Source of the DNA: Saprospiraceae bacterium
GTDB taxonomy: Bacteria > Bacteroidota > Bacteroidia > Chitinophagales > Saprospiraceae
Length of the DNA: 32,792 nt
Direction: 5' to 3'
NCBI GenBank assembly: GCA_020631135.1
Contig: JAHDHU010000010.1
Location: 27,553 to 60,344, forward strand
The translations under genes were made by a program, and so were the position numbers. This document shows, in pieces, positions 25,501-32,792 of the stretch. The notes under the pieces were generated by a model. That model saw only the letters and a list, made by a program, of their open reading frames with translations. It did no database searches and was not told the DNA's origin. Each line of letters opens with the position of its first letter. The stretch's first letter is position 1.

Positions 25501-28500
25501 GGGCAAGGTTACATTGAATGAACTTGGCACTTCAAACTCAACATAATAGACACCGCTAGGCAACTGATCAAATACATACTCTCCATTCGCATTGGATGTA
25601 GCTTGATCGACAAGTACATCATTTGAATCATACAACTCAACGACAACTCCAGGATAGGGCGTATCCATCATTTCATTTAAACCATTTGCATCGCCATCGA
25701 TAAATACCATCCCCGAAATCGAACCATTTACGACTTGAAATCCAGCATCTATATCCTCATTATTGTCAAGATAAGCCAGCGTAAAAATATTGGTAGAACC
25801 TGGACCAAATACCTCTTCGATATCAGAGTCATTGGATCCATTTCCAGCATTTGCAATGGTTGGGATATTACCTGCGATTGCATCAAATATGATGTAGTAA
25901 TCTCCAGTGAGCAACATATCGAATTGATATTGACCACTTGAATTGGTAGTTTGCTGATCTATCATGATTCCTCCATCATCAAAAAGACTAACCACAACGC
26001 CCTCAATACCCATCTCATTTGAATCTTGAATACCGTCACCATTTTCATCAAGCCAGACATAATCCCCGATCTGAGAAAACCCATATAAACCAGCATTGAT
26101 GTTTGTCAAACTTTGATCGGGCATTAGGGAGATAATATCTGTAGAGCCAGTGACGACATCATTGGTTACCGCAGATTCAAAACCTTGAGGTGAAAAAATC
26201 AAATTACTAGAGTTCTCAAAGACGATATAGTATTGACCTGAGGTTAATCCATCGAAGATGTATGTACCATTGGCATTTGTATCTGTTGTTGCTACAAGGG
26301 ATCCTGAAACATCAAAAAGCTGAACCATGACATTTGGACGAACTGATTCGTTCATCGTAAAAAATCCGTCTGCATTAAAATCATTCCAAACAACTCCTGA
26401 AATAGAGGATGATAATTCTTTAAATCCGAAATCAAGATTATCACGTTGTTGACCGGAAGTTAGATTAAAATCATTGCTAGCGTAAAAAGCTCCTGCATCC
26501 ATTAAATCTCTACTGTCATTGTTTCCGTTTCCTGCATTAGGAATGGAAGGTTCCAATTCAGGATTTTTTGTCAAGCTTAAACTATAATTTCCTGGAACCA
26601 AGTTATCAAATATGTACATCCCCGAAGCATCAGTAAGCGCATTTTGCTGCATTCCCGTATTGGCATTTATTAAAGTTATCATCAAGCCTTGGATTCCGTT
26701 TTCTGATGCATTCTGGATTCCATTAGCATTTGTATCTAACCAAACATAGTCACCAACAGAACCAAATCTATAACACCCTCCATCAATCGACATAAGATTT
26801 TGACTCGCTGCTATATTAAACAAATCAGTTGAACCCGTACCATTTGCATCGCTGATATCAGAATCATTGCCTAAAGGAGAAATTTGATCATTTCCATCTA
26901 GATTAAAAACAACATAGTAATCTCCTGGAACGACATTCATAAATACGTATTGACCATTTTGATTGGTTGAAGTACTTTTCACCAATTGATCATTTTGGTC
27001 GAATAATTCTACCTCAATATCTGACTTAGGATCATCAGAATTATCCATAATTCCATCCGCATTGTTATCAATAAAGGCCTGTCCTGAAATGCTCCCAAAT
27101 AAAAACTGGAAACCGAAATCCCAATTCTGTTGATCTTGTCCTGAGATCAAAGTAAACATTTCACTTTCGTAGATATTTCCTACTTCATTGAGAATTCTAC
27201 TATCATTGTTACCATTGCCAACATTTGCAATAGTTGCTTGATAATTTGTAATTTTTTCGATTTCAATTTGATAATCACCAGGCAATAAATCAGCAAATTG
27301 ATAAAAACCCATACCGTTAGAGGTTGAAGTACTCGCCGCCCCAGTGTTTAGGTTTCGTAAAACGACTTCTACCTGTCCCAAGCCCATTTCAAGAGGTCCT
27401 TGAATTCCATTTTCATTTAGGTCTAACCAAATGTAGTCACCTATAGAAGCATACTTAAAACAACCCCCATCAATATTTTCAACTGTTTGACTTGGTGCAA
27501 CAGCAAAAAGATCAGTTGAACCAGTACCATTTGCATTACTAATGTTAGAATCATTTCCACTAGGAGAAACTTGTTCGTCAGCTTCCAATTCAAATACTAC
27601 ATAATAATCACTCGGTATAACGTCACTAAAAGTATACATCCCGTTAGCATTGGTAAATGTACTTTGAACCAAAGCACCACTTGCTCCGTACAACTCTACC
27701 GTCAATCCACTTTTTAATTGATCATTCGCATCGAAAATACCATCAGCATTAACATCTACAAAAGCCATTCCTGAGATACTTCCAAATAAAAATCCAAATC
27801 CAAAATCTCTGTTTTGCAAACTCTGACCTGAAACCAAACTAAAGGTTTCACTCTCATATTGATTTCCAGCATCATTTAATCCTCTACTATCATTGAAACC
27901 TGTTCCTGCGTTGGCAACCGTTGCTTGCAGATTAGGGAATTTATTTAGACTTATTTGATATTCACCCGGCAATAGATTGTCAAAACCGTACAACCCTTCG
28001 TCGTTGGTAGTGGTACTAGTTACCATGCCGGTATTGAGATTATTTAGCTTTATTGCAAAATTTGGTATACCCATCTCTAATGAGCCTTGAATTCCATTTT
28101 GATTTAGATCAAGCCAAACATAGTTTCCGATTTCTGCAAATCTGTAGCAACCGCTATTTACAGAATTTACATTCTGAGAAGGTAAAACAGAAAACTGATC
28201 TGTACTTCCAACACCATTTGCTCCAGTAACATTGGAATCATTCCCAGAAGGTGCGTATAATTCATCTGGGGATAATTCAAAAACTACATAGTATTCACCT
28301 GGTATCACATCCGTGAAACTATATTGACCATTAGATGAAGATGAAGTCATCGCTAACTGAGTGCCGGTTTGATCAAACAACAAAACATTTACATCAGCTT
28401 TTCCAGATTCATTGCTATTTAAAAATCCATCTGCATTTAAATCTTCCCAAGCAATTCCAGAAATGGAGCCGAAAAGAAACTCAAAACCAAAATCCTGATT

Positions 28501-31500
28501 ATTCGTCATCATTCCAGATGTTAGAATAAATGCTTCACTTCTATATTGATTACCGTCATCTATCAATGTTCGGCTATCATTGTTACCATTACCACTATTA
28601 GAAATTGTGGGACTTAGATTGGAATTTTTAGGCAATAAGATTTCATATTCACCAGGAATTAAATCATCAAACAAATAATTACCATTGTTATCCAGAGTCG
28701 AATTTTGAACACTCCCGCTTGACACATTACGTAAGGTTACCACAGAGTTGGACAATCCGCTTTCTGCACTGTTTTGAATGCCATTTTTATTCAAATCAAT
28801 CCAAACATAATTTCCAACCGAAGCAAATTGATAATATCCTGCATCCACACCTGTAAGATCCTGATCAGTTGTTAGGGAAATTAAATTTGTAGAACCAAGT
28901 ATAATCGAAGAACTGACATCAGCATCAGCAGCAAAATCTGAGAAATTATAATCTTGTGGTAATTCAAATATCACATAATAATCACCCGGATTAAGTTCTT
29001 GAAAATCATAATATCCTAAAAAATCTGTGACCGTATTCCCTACTAAGTTTCCAGATGAATTATATAACTCTACATCTATACCCGCCAAACCATCTTCAGA
29101 GTCATTAGTACTAGAAGCATCATTGTCCAGCCAAGTCAATCCACTAATTGAAGAAGGTGTAAATTGGAAACCGAAATCTAAGTCATTCCTTCCGTCACCT
29201 GAACTTATGGTAAATTCAGAGCTTTGATAATTTGAGCCACTCATATTTAAAGAACGACTATCATTTTGTCCATTACCGACCTCTGGTTCCGTAGCGATAT
29301 ATTGAGGGTCTTTTTCTAATTGTATATAATATGTACCTGGTACGATTTGCTGAAAATTATAAAAGCCATTGTTATTCGTAAATACAGAAATGCTTTGATT
29401 GGTTAATGAATTAATCAGACTTATTTCAACTCCTGAGAGGCCAATTTCATTATTTCCTTGAATTCCATCACGGTTTTCATCCAACCACAAATAATCTCCA
29501 ATTGTAGCAAATTGGTAATATCCTGCATTGATATTTTTTATTGCTTGATCTACACCCAAAGCGATAAGATCTGTTGATCCTAGAGTTATCAAATTGGTGA
29601 CTTGAGAATCATTGTCTGAAGTTGTAAAAACGTAGTCTTCAAAGTTTCCAAATACGAGATAATAATTTCCCGGATTAAGCAATTCAAAAATATAAGCGCC
29701 ATTTTGATCCGTTATCTGAGAAGCAATCAATACTCCAGATTCAGAAAAAAGAGACACCTCTATACCCTGTATCAAATCTTCAGATTCGAATATCCCATTT
29801 GCATTTGGATCGACCCACGCAAATCCTTCTATTGAACTCGGCTTGTACTGAAATCCAAAATCGATATTATTTATATCCATTCCCGAAAGGACATCTATCC
29901 CTGAGTACGTGTAGTATGGACCTTGATCTATTACTGGCCGGCTATCATTATTGCCGTTACCCTGATCAGCCGGACTTGGAATCAGTTCGTCTTCATTGTG
30001 AACTAGTATCGAATGATTGCTTGGAATGAGTTGATCAAATTCGTAAAAACCGTTGGCGTCCGTTGTATCAAATTCAAAGGTAAAGTTGACATTGTCTACA
30101 AGTCGAACAACAATATTTTCTAGTCCGTTTTCATCAGGATCTTGAATACCATCTCTGTCTAAATCCAGCCATACATAATCACCGATTGAAGCGAATTCGA
30201 AGTAACCCGCATTGACATCTGTCAAATCTTGATCAGGCATTAAACTGAAAACATTAGTTGCTCCCGAGCCCATCGCATTGGTCACATCTGAATCACCGAG
30301 TTGCGTAAAATTAAGATGGGACGGTTTCTCAAACATCACATAATAATCTCCAGGATTGAGGTTTTCAAAAATATAATTTCCACTTGCGTTCGTAATTTGA
30401 CTTGTTATCAAATTGTCGTTCGAATCAAATAAATTGACCTCGATACCTGAAATGATGACATCCATTACGAAAAGGCCATCTCCATTACTATCCAACCATG
30501 TAAATCCTGCGATTGAACTCGGCTTATATTGAAATCCAAAATTTAGGTCAACAACCTCATCTCCTGAACAAATCACAATCTCATAAATAAACTTATTGTT
30601 GTTTTCGAGCAATAGATTGTGGTCATCAGAATCGGTCGTTTGAAGAAAATCTGAAGTTGTAGTTAACTCTAAAACATAGTTTCCGGGCGTAATGTTCGGA
30701 ATAGAGTAAAAACCATTTGCTAAATTGGTGCTATAATAAACCGATCCGTTTTGATCAATTAAGTTTATTTGGATATTCTCCATTCCTTCCTCATCTGAGG
30801 AAATTAATCCATCTCGATTTAGGTCTAACCATGTGAATCCATTGATGCTTCCATATTGAAACACACCAGCATCTAAAGTCAAATCTTGATCTAAAAAGTT
30901 TACAAAATAGATTCCATCGGCATTAAAATCACTATCTATATTATCATCTTGACCTTGATCAATTGGAGAGATCAAAAATTCATTCGGCATTGATACTACG
31001 ACTGAATATTGATCATTTATCAAATCTTCAAAAAGATACATTCCATCATTTCCCGTGACGGTCGATTGCACCAAAACACCATTTGCATTTAAAACTGAAA
31101 CTTCTACACCACTCAATAATGACTCTGACAAATCTCTTATTCCATTGGCGTTTTTATCATTCCACAAAGTCCCAGAAATATCATTTAGTTTGAGCAATCC
31201 AACGTCGAGACTCGTGATATTTTCACCCGGATTAACAAAAACATAATCGCTGGTAAGAGCGCCAAGAATTTCATTTAGATCAGAATCTAAATTATCGTTA
31301 CCGACATTTGCACTCGTGGGTAAGTAATCTTCGAGACCTACTAACTGAATAAAATATTCTTCGCTTTCTAAATTCTCAAATAAATAAAATCCATTTTGAT
31401 CTGTGGTGGTTTGTTCTATTAGTTTACCGGAAACATCAAACAAATAAATCACTACTCCTTCTATCCCGGGTTCTCCAAACTCTTGAATTCCGTTGATGTT

Positions 31501-32382
31501 TCGGTCTTCCCAAACATAGTCTCCAATGCTTCCCAAACGACAATCTTCCATGGTAAAATACGAACAACAGGTTTGATTGGTTCCATTTGGTGTCACGCAT
31601 AATTCAAAGGTCCCGATTTCAGGATCAACTGGAGCGATGACAATTACATTTTCATCTTCACTCTGAGAAATGGCAACAAAATCATTTGGTATGTCCCAAG
31701 TATAAGTTCCTACACCGGCAAGTTCTGGGACAGATGCGATGATACAAGCATGATCTAGGCAAACAGAATATGGAGGTTTATAATTAACCTCAATATAAAC
31801 TCGATCTATTTGAGCGGTTAGGCTTTGGTTGTGAGTATTTTTTATTTGAATTTGAAAACCAAAATTAGCATTGTTTATTTGTTGTGCTGATAAAGACAAA
31901 TTCCAATCAAACCAACCAGCTCCGTATCTCCACAATGACTTTTGCTCAGACCAAGCAGTACCAAAAAATTCGTTTTGAGCTCCGTTATATGTTGATGATG
32001 ATCCACCATAGAGCAAGTTTACATTAACATCTGTTGCTGATTCATCTTCGCTTTTTCCTTCGACGTAAACAGAAATCCCATAAATCATTGAGCCTTCAGG
32101 AATTCTTAAGCCGAAATTTGAAAAACTTAGTAATTCTGAGTTTTCATTTGGGCCCAATTGAGTGGTGATGTACTTATCATCTGAGATAATTCCATTTTCA
32201 AGACCTTGCCATTCTTGAGCATTGGTTGAGCTCTGAACGATAGTTCGATAAGATTTTGTCCTTATGGCATCATTTGTATTTGTCGGAAAATTAATTTCAC
32301 AAGATTGTGCAAATGGTGCAGTATCAAGTGCTATAACTCCAGATACCAATAGCAAAGACAATAATTTCCAGAAGAAATTCAT
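22597..32382 (-). CDS. Giant SdrD-B-repeat surface protein with T9SS type A sorting domain
   Basis: This protein has about 3261 residues (roughly 340-350 kDa), very rich in Asp, Asn, Gly and Ser. Parts: signal peptide 1-27 (cut near FAQS); a beta-sandwich-like head (about 28-202); a PKD/Ig-like segment with several Cys (about 205-283); 25 tandem SdrD-B-like domains (284-3168); and a C-terminal T9SS type A sorting domain (3169-3261) with AFPQPASDQF, LTAGTYFIKI and a final KIIVD. Each repeat starts with a DxNxDG-like acidic loop after an aromatic strand, as in Ca2+-binding SdrD B domains, and contains G-Y/F-Y-x-F and P-G-x-Y-Y. The best inference is an adhesin or surface fibre secreted by T9SS. 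The frame opens at a TTG at 32410, but the ATG at 32380-32382 puts the signal peptide first. The ORF is unbroken over 9.8 kb. Its partner in secretion may be the plug protein at 11.3 kb. Confidence 0.95.
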   Translation of the reverse strand: MNFFWKLLSLLLVSGVIALDTAPFAQSCEINFPTNTNDAIRTKSYRTIVQSSTNAQEWQGLENGIISDDKYITTQLGPNENSELLSFSNFGLRIPEGSMIYGISVYVEGKSEDESATDVNVNLLYGGSSSTYNGAQNEFFGTAWSEQKSLWRYGAGWFDWNLSLSAQQINNANFGFQIQIKNTHNQSLTAQIDRVYIEVNYKPPYSVCLDHACIIASVPELAGVGTYTWDIPNDFVAISQSEDENVIVIAPVDPEIGTFELCVTPNGTNQTCCSYFTMEDCRLGSIGDYVWEDRNINGIQEFGEPGIEGVVIYLFDVSGKLIEQTTTDQNGFYLFENLESEEYFIQLVGLEDYLPTSANVGNDNLDSDLNEILGALTSDYVFVNPGENITSLDVGLLKLNDISGTLWNDKNANGIRDLSESLLSGVEVSVLNANGVLVQSTVTGNDGMYLFEDLINDQYSVVVSMPNEFLISPIDQGQDDNIDSDFNADGIYFVNFLDQDLTLDAGVFQYGSINGFTWLDLNRDGLISSDEEGMENIQINLIDQNGSVYYSTNLANGFYSIPNITPGNYVLELTTTSDFLQTTDSDDHNLLLENNNKFIYEIVICSGDEVVDLNFGFQYKPSSIAGFTWLDSNGDGLFVMDVIISGIEVNLFDSNDNLITSQITNASGNYIFENLNPGDYYVMFEKPSHLNFTQLGDSDVTNAMGSGATNVFSLMPDQDLTDVNAGYFEFASIGDYVWLDLDRDGIQDPDENGLENIVVRLVDNVNFTFEFDTTDANGFYEFDQLIPSNHSILVHNEDELIPSPADQGNGNNDSRPVIDQGPYYTYSGIDVLSGMDINNIDFGFQYKPSSIEGFAWVDPNANGIFESEDLIQGIEVSLFSESGVLIASQITDQNGAYIFELLNPGNYYLVFGNFEDYVFTTSDNDSQVTNLITLGSTDLIALGVDQAIKNINAGYYQFATIGDYLWLDENRDGIQGNNEIGLSGVEISLINSLTNQSISVFTNNNGFYNFQQIVPGTYYIQLEKDPQYIATEPEVGNGQNDSRSLNMSGSNYQSSEFTISSGDGRNDLDFGFQFTPSSISGLTWLDNDASSTNDSEDGLAGIDVELYNSSGNLVGNTVTDFLGYYDFQELNPGDYYVIFELPQDYNFSDFAADADVSSSIILGSTNLISLTTDQDLTGVDAGYYQFASVGNYVWIDLNKNGIQNSAESGLSNSVVTLRNVSSGSVQNSTLDNNGNYLFDDLIPGEYEILLPKNSNLSPTISNSGNGNNDSRTLIDDGNQYRSEAFILTSGMMTNNQDFGFEFLFGSISGIAWEDLNADGFLNSNESGKADVNVLLFDQTGTQLAMTSSSSNGQYSFTDVIPGEYYVVFELSPDELYAPSGNDSNVTGANGVGSTDQFSVLPSQNVNSVNSGCYRFAEIGNYVWLDLNQNGIQGSLEMGIPNFAIKLNNLNTGMVTSTTTNDEGLYGFDNLLPGEYQISLNKFPNLQATVANAGTGFNDSRGLNDAGNQYESETFSLVSGQSLQNRDFGFGFLFGSISGMAFVDVNADGIFDANDQLKSGLTVELYGASGALVQSTFTNANGMYTFSDVIPSDYYVVFELEADEQVSPSGNDSNISNANGTGSTDLFAVAPSQTVENIDGGCFKYASIGDYIWLDLNENGIQGPLEMGLGQVEVVLRNLNTGAASTSTSNGMGFYQFADLLPGDYQIEIEKITNYQATIANVGNGNNDSRILNEVGNIYESEMFTLISGQDQQNWDFGFQFLFGSISGQAFIDNNADGIMDNSDDPKSDIEVELFDQNDQLVKSTSTNQNGQYVFMNVVPGDYYVVFNLDGNDQISPLGNDSDISDANGTGSTDLFNIAASQNLMSIDGGCYRFGSVGDYVWLDTNANGIQNASENGIQGLMITLINANTGMQQNALTDASGMYIFDNLVPGNYSLSLTKNPELEPSIPNAGNGNNDSRDLMDAGAFYASNDFNLTSGQQRDNLDFGFKELSSSISGVVWNDFNADGFFTMNESVRPNVMVQLFDVSGSLVATTDTNANGTYIFDGLTSGQYYIVFENSSNLIFSPQGFESAVTNDVVTGSTDIISLMPDQSLTNINAGLYGFSQIGDYVWLDENGDGIQDSNEMGIEGVVVSLFDDGGIMIDQQTTNSSGQYQFDMLLTGDYYIIFDAIAGNIPTIANAGNGSNDSDIEEVFGPGSTNIFTLAYLDNNEDIDAGFQVVNGSISGMVFIDGDANGLNEMMDTPYPGVVVELYDSNDVLVDQATSNANGEYVFDQLPSGVYYVEFEVPSSFNVTLPNVGNDDAIDSDVNNANGLNTTSNINLPAQGAITNVDLGIFQYVTIGDQVWVDSNGDGLNNNNENGLIGVSVTLINQNGSPVAITATDALGNYMFINQVPGIYQIRFDMPDDYQFTASNVGMDESIDSDADNNAGNLGFTNPFMLASGMSTVDIDAGVVFMGSGLISGMVWRDFNADGIQVAGESMLEGIGVQLFDISGMLIESTATDPDGVYVFDDVEPGDYYVEFSPGLEQIFSPADIGMDDTADSDVTELNGPGTTDVISIVSNDVFTNVNAGLFRYGSIGDRVWIDANQNGIQDMIESGLNGVTVQLIDNNGMQVANTITQNNGNSAGFYSFMDVVPNTYTLVFTTPAGYEFTIQDAGTNDNVDSDVFQTASITSAVAPFNLTSGLNITNIDAGVIEEDEISLSGFAFHDVNGNGLKDTGDIYLNGTTVNLFTTDGVLVGSQMTNTDSNGNDGFYNFPNVAPDMYYVEFEFPNGAVSTLVNQGSNDLLESDANGLYTTDDLDLNNGSIAAVCGAYYFYGTIGDFAWSDLDGNGIQDATEPGTNDVMVRLFTASGSMVDINFTTNDAQGNPGYYSFFNVPPGEYYLRFSASGSDFSDADQGADDELDSDVTGSNGTGTTDDFDLMSGQMIDNIDAGIQLDPSEVGDYCWVDFNGDGIQDPSEPGLENVVIELYDENDVLIATTMSDVNGFYNFGNLASGNYYILFTPPMGYMPSDADQGGDDTLDSDIMGIIAPFATNIFNLAPGEADTDMDAGFFLPSRIGDFVWDDLNKDGIQDANEPGIEGVKVDLRLGTFFVLETTTTDANGFFEFNSLKQGTYSLRFYDLPPGYIHSAMDQGTDDMIDSDPNPSTGETALIVLAHNVDFMDLDAGIHDPSTLLAARDVLLTAFPQPASDQFTVEMDMGLDTEVQWKLINPLGVKVKEGFEGAFKMGQHTFTVDVSDLTAGTYFIKIGFDGFYKIRKIIVD
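22879..31533 (-). repeat. Array of 25 SdrD-B-like domain repeats
   Basis: Approximate high-end coordinates of repeats 1-25, in protein order: 31533, 31188, 30855, 30528, 30195, 29847, 29511, 29163, 28827, 28479, 28140, 27792, 27453, 27105, 26766, 26418, 26079, 25734, 25377, 25026, 24666, 24303, 23943, 23580, 23226; the array ends at 22879. Unit length is 327-363 bp. The repeats fall into an IGDYVW type (D) and a SISGxxW type (S). Order: D S S S D S D S D S D S D S D S D S D S D S D D D. The array is not CRISPR-like: repeats are coding, in frame, and diverged at DNA level. Confidence 0.92.
26080..30195 (-). repeat. Six copies of a strict two-domain superunit (D+S)
   Basis: Repeats 5-16 alternate in both motif and length. 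Each D repeat is exactly 348 bp (116 aa) and each S repeat is 336 bp (first two) or 339 bp (last four). D repeats carry NDSR near residue 83-86 and end in DFGF; S repeats end in an AGYYQF- or GGCYRF-like strand. The period is 684-687 bp, showing amplification as domain pairs, not as single domains. Confidence 0.9.
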
Positions 32383-32441
32383 ATGTGTAATAAATCTTGG
32401 TTGATAAATCAAACAGATCTATTATCAATAGGCAGGTCATT

Positions 32442-32449
32442 CAAAGATA
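32442..32449 (-). promoter_or_regulatory. Possible -7 promoter box for the giant surface protein
   Basis: Minus-strand TATCTTTG is an exact TAnnTTTG match, about 60 nt upstream of the ATG at 32382, leaving a leader of roughly 50-55 nt. No TTG -33 element is evident upstream. The 222-bp gap at 32383-32604 holds this box and the EF-G terminator and no gene that I can see. Confidence 0.5.
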
Positions 32450-32548
32450 CATATAAATAATTATAATATGAGATTTTTACATATCTAATTACGATGGTGA
32501 AAATGAGGCATTGAGATTCAATTTACCTTATCAAAATGGCATCAAAAG

Positions 32549-32583
32549 AAAAGGACTCAACAAAAAATATGCAGAGTCCTTTT
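32549..32583 (-). terminator. Rho-independent terminator after the EF-G family gene
   Basis: AAAAGGACTC (32549-32558) and GAGTCCTTTT (32574-32583) form a perfect 10-bp inverted repeat with a 15-nt A/T-rich loop. On the minus strand the stem runs into a TTTTCTTTTG tail. It lies 21 bp after the stop of the EF-G-like gene and separates it from the giant gene's promoter. Confidence 0.85.
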
Positions 32584-32604
32584 ATAAAAATAGAATAAAC
32601 AGTT

Positions 32605-32792
32605 TTAGGCAGCTTCGGATGTCGATTCGTGTGCCTTAACCAAAGCAGTTTTAATATCTGGTGTGACGGGGATAAATTCGGCGAAGTCTCTGCTAAATTT
32701 CGCTTTCCCTTGTGTTAAGGATCTTAATGAAGAGGAATATTGATACATTTCAGCTAAAGGTATCTTTGCATGAATTTTTTGTTGATTACCTG
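32605..32792 (-). CDS. Elongation factor G family protein, C-terminus only
   Basis: Reading the minus strand from the window edge gives 61 residues and a TAA stop at 32605-32607. The stretch IHAKIPLAEMYQYSSSLRSL (residues 6-25) is the domain V signature of EF-G (compare PLAEMFGY..LRS..QG). The tail ending STSEAA is atypical, and YQYSSSLRSLTQGKAKFSRDF looks more like the divergent second EF-G paralogue found in many Bacteroidota than the housekeeping FusA; this is a judgement by eye. The gene continues beyond the window. EF-G proteins are GTPases acting on the ribosome. Confidence 0.9.
   Translation of the reverse strand, partial: GNQQKIHAKIPLAEMYQYSSSLRSLTQGKAKFSRDFAEFIPVTPDIKTALVKAHESTSEAA

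Noticed and set aside
29027-30029. Plus-strand ORFs opposite the repeats of the giant protein (29027-29227, 29799-30029)
   Set aside because: They are antisense shadows of the repeat array; no promoter or protein family signature.
22879-31533. Regular DNA repeats of about 340-360 bp suggesting a CRISPR or satellite array
   Set aside because: The units are far longer than CRISPR repeats, are in one open frame, and align as protein domains with diverged DNA.

Overview
This window looks like chromosomal DNA from an AT-rich Bacteroidota bacterium, probably from the Saprospiria/Lewinella side of the phylum; the family-level placement is inference. The evidence is a type IX secretion system (T9SS) plug protein (DUF5103), a giant surface protein with a C-terminal T9SS type A sorting domain, a DUF5777 beta-barrel, a lamin-tail protein with a FlgD-like C-terminal domain, a bacilliredoxin, almost no Shine-Dalgarno sequences, and several boxes matching the Bacteroidota -7 consensus TAnnTTTG. 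I see no rRNA, tRNA, CRISPR array, insertion sequence, prophage or integration site. The only gaps without a gene are under about 225 bp.

Layout. Positions 1-2.5 kb (minus strand) hold a coiled-coil protein and aspartate-semialdehyde dehydrogenase. From 2.6 to 5.9 kb (plus) come a lamin-tail secreted protein, a membrane-anchored endonuclease/exonuclease/phosphatase and an ElaA-type acetyltransferase, which converge on a phosphohexomutase. From 7.3 to 9.1 kb a degenerate PCMT-like methyltransferase converges on a small lipoprotein, followed by TadA. From 9.1 to 11.2 kb guaB overlaps an alkyladenine DNA glycosylase, so three neighbouring genes all handle inosine or hypoxanthine. From 11.3 to 16.6 kb lie the T9SS plug protein, a TolC/HlyD pair lacking its inner-membrane pump, a DUF2064 glycosyltransferase-like protein and a GNAT acetyltransferase. 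From 16.6 to 18.4 kb are a hotdog thioesterase, a small beta-rich secreted protein and a DinB-like protein.

Positions 18.4-22.1 kb (minus) form a tight operon. In transcription order it encodes a lipoprotein cytochrome with a CX4CH heme motif, a DUF5777 outer-membrane barrel, a diheme cytochrome c and a DASS/SLC13 anion transporter. This looks like an envelope redox-plus-transport module of unknown substrate.

Positions 22.6-32.4 kb (minus) are one gene of about 3261 residues: signal peptide, beta-rich head, 25 tandem SdrD-B-like domains and a T9SS sorting tail. The central repeats alternate strictly between two sub-types of 116 and 112-113 residues, giving a 684-687 bp two-domain superunit repeated six times. 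This is the most striking structure in the window. Upstream of it, the window ends in the C-terminus of an EF-G family protein, separated by a clear terminator and a promoter-like box.

The T9SS plug protein and the giant T9SS cargo are functionally linked: the first belongs to the machine expected to export the second. Several convergent gene pairs touch or overlap at their stop codons, and one rho-independent terminator lies inside the coding sequence of the opposite gene.
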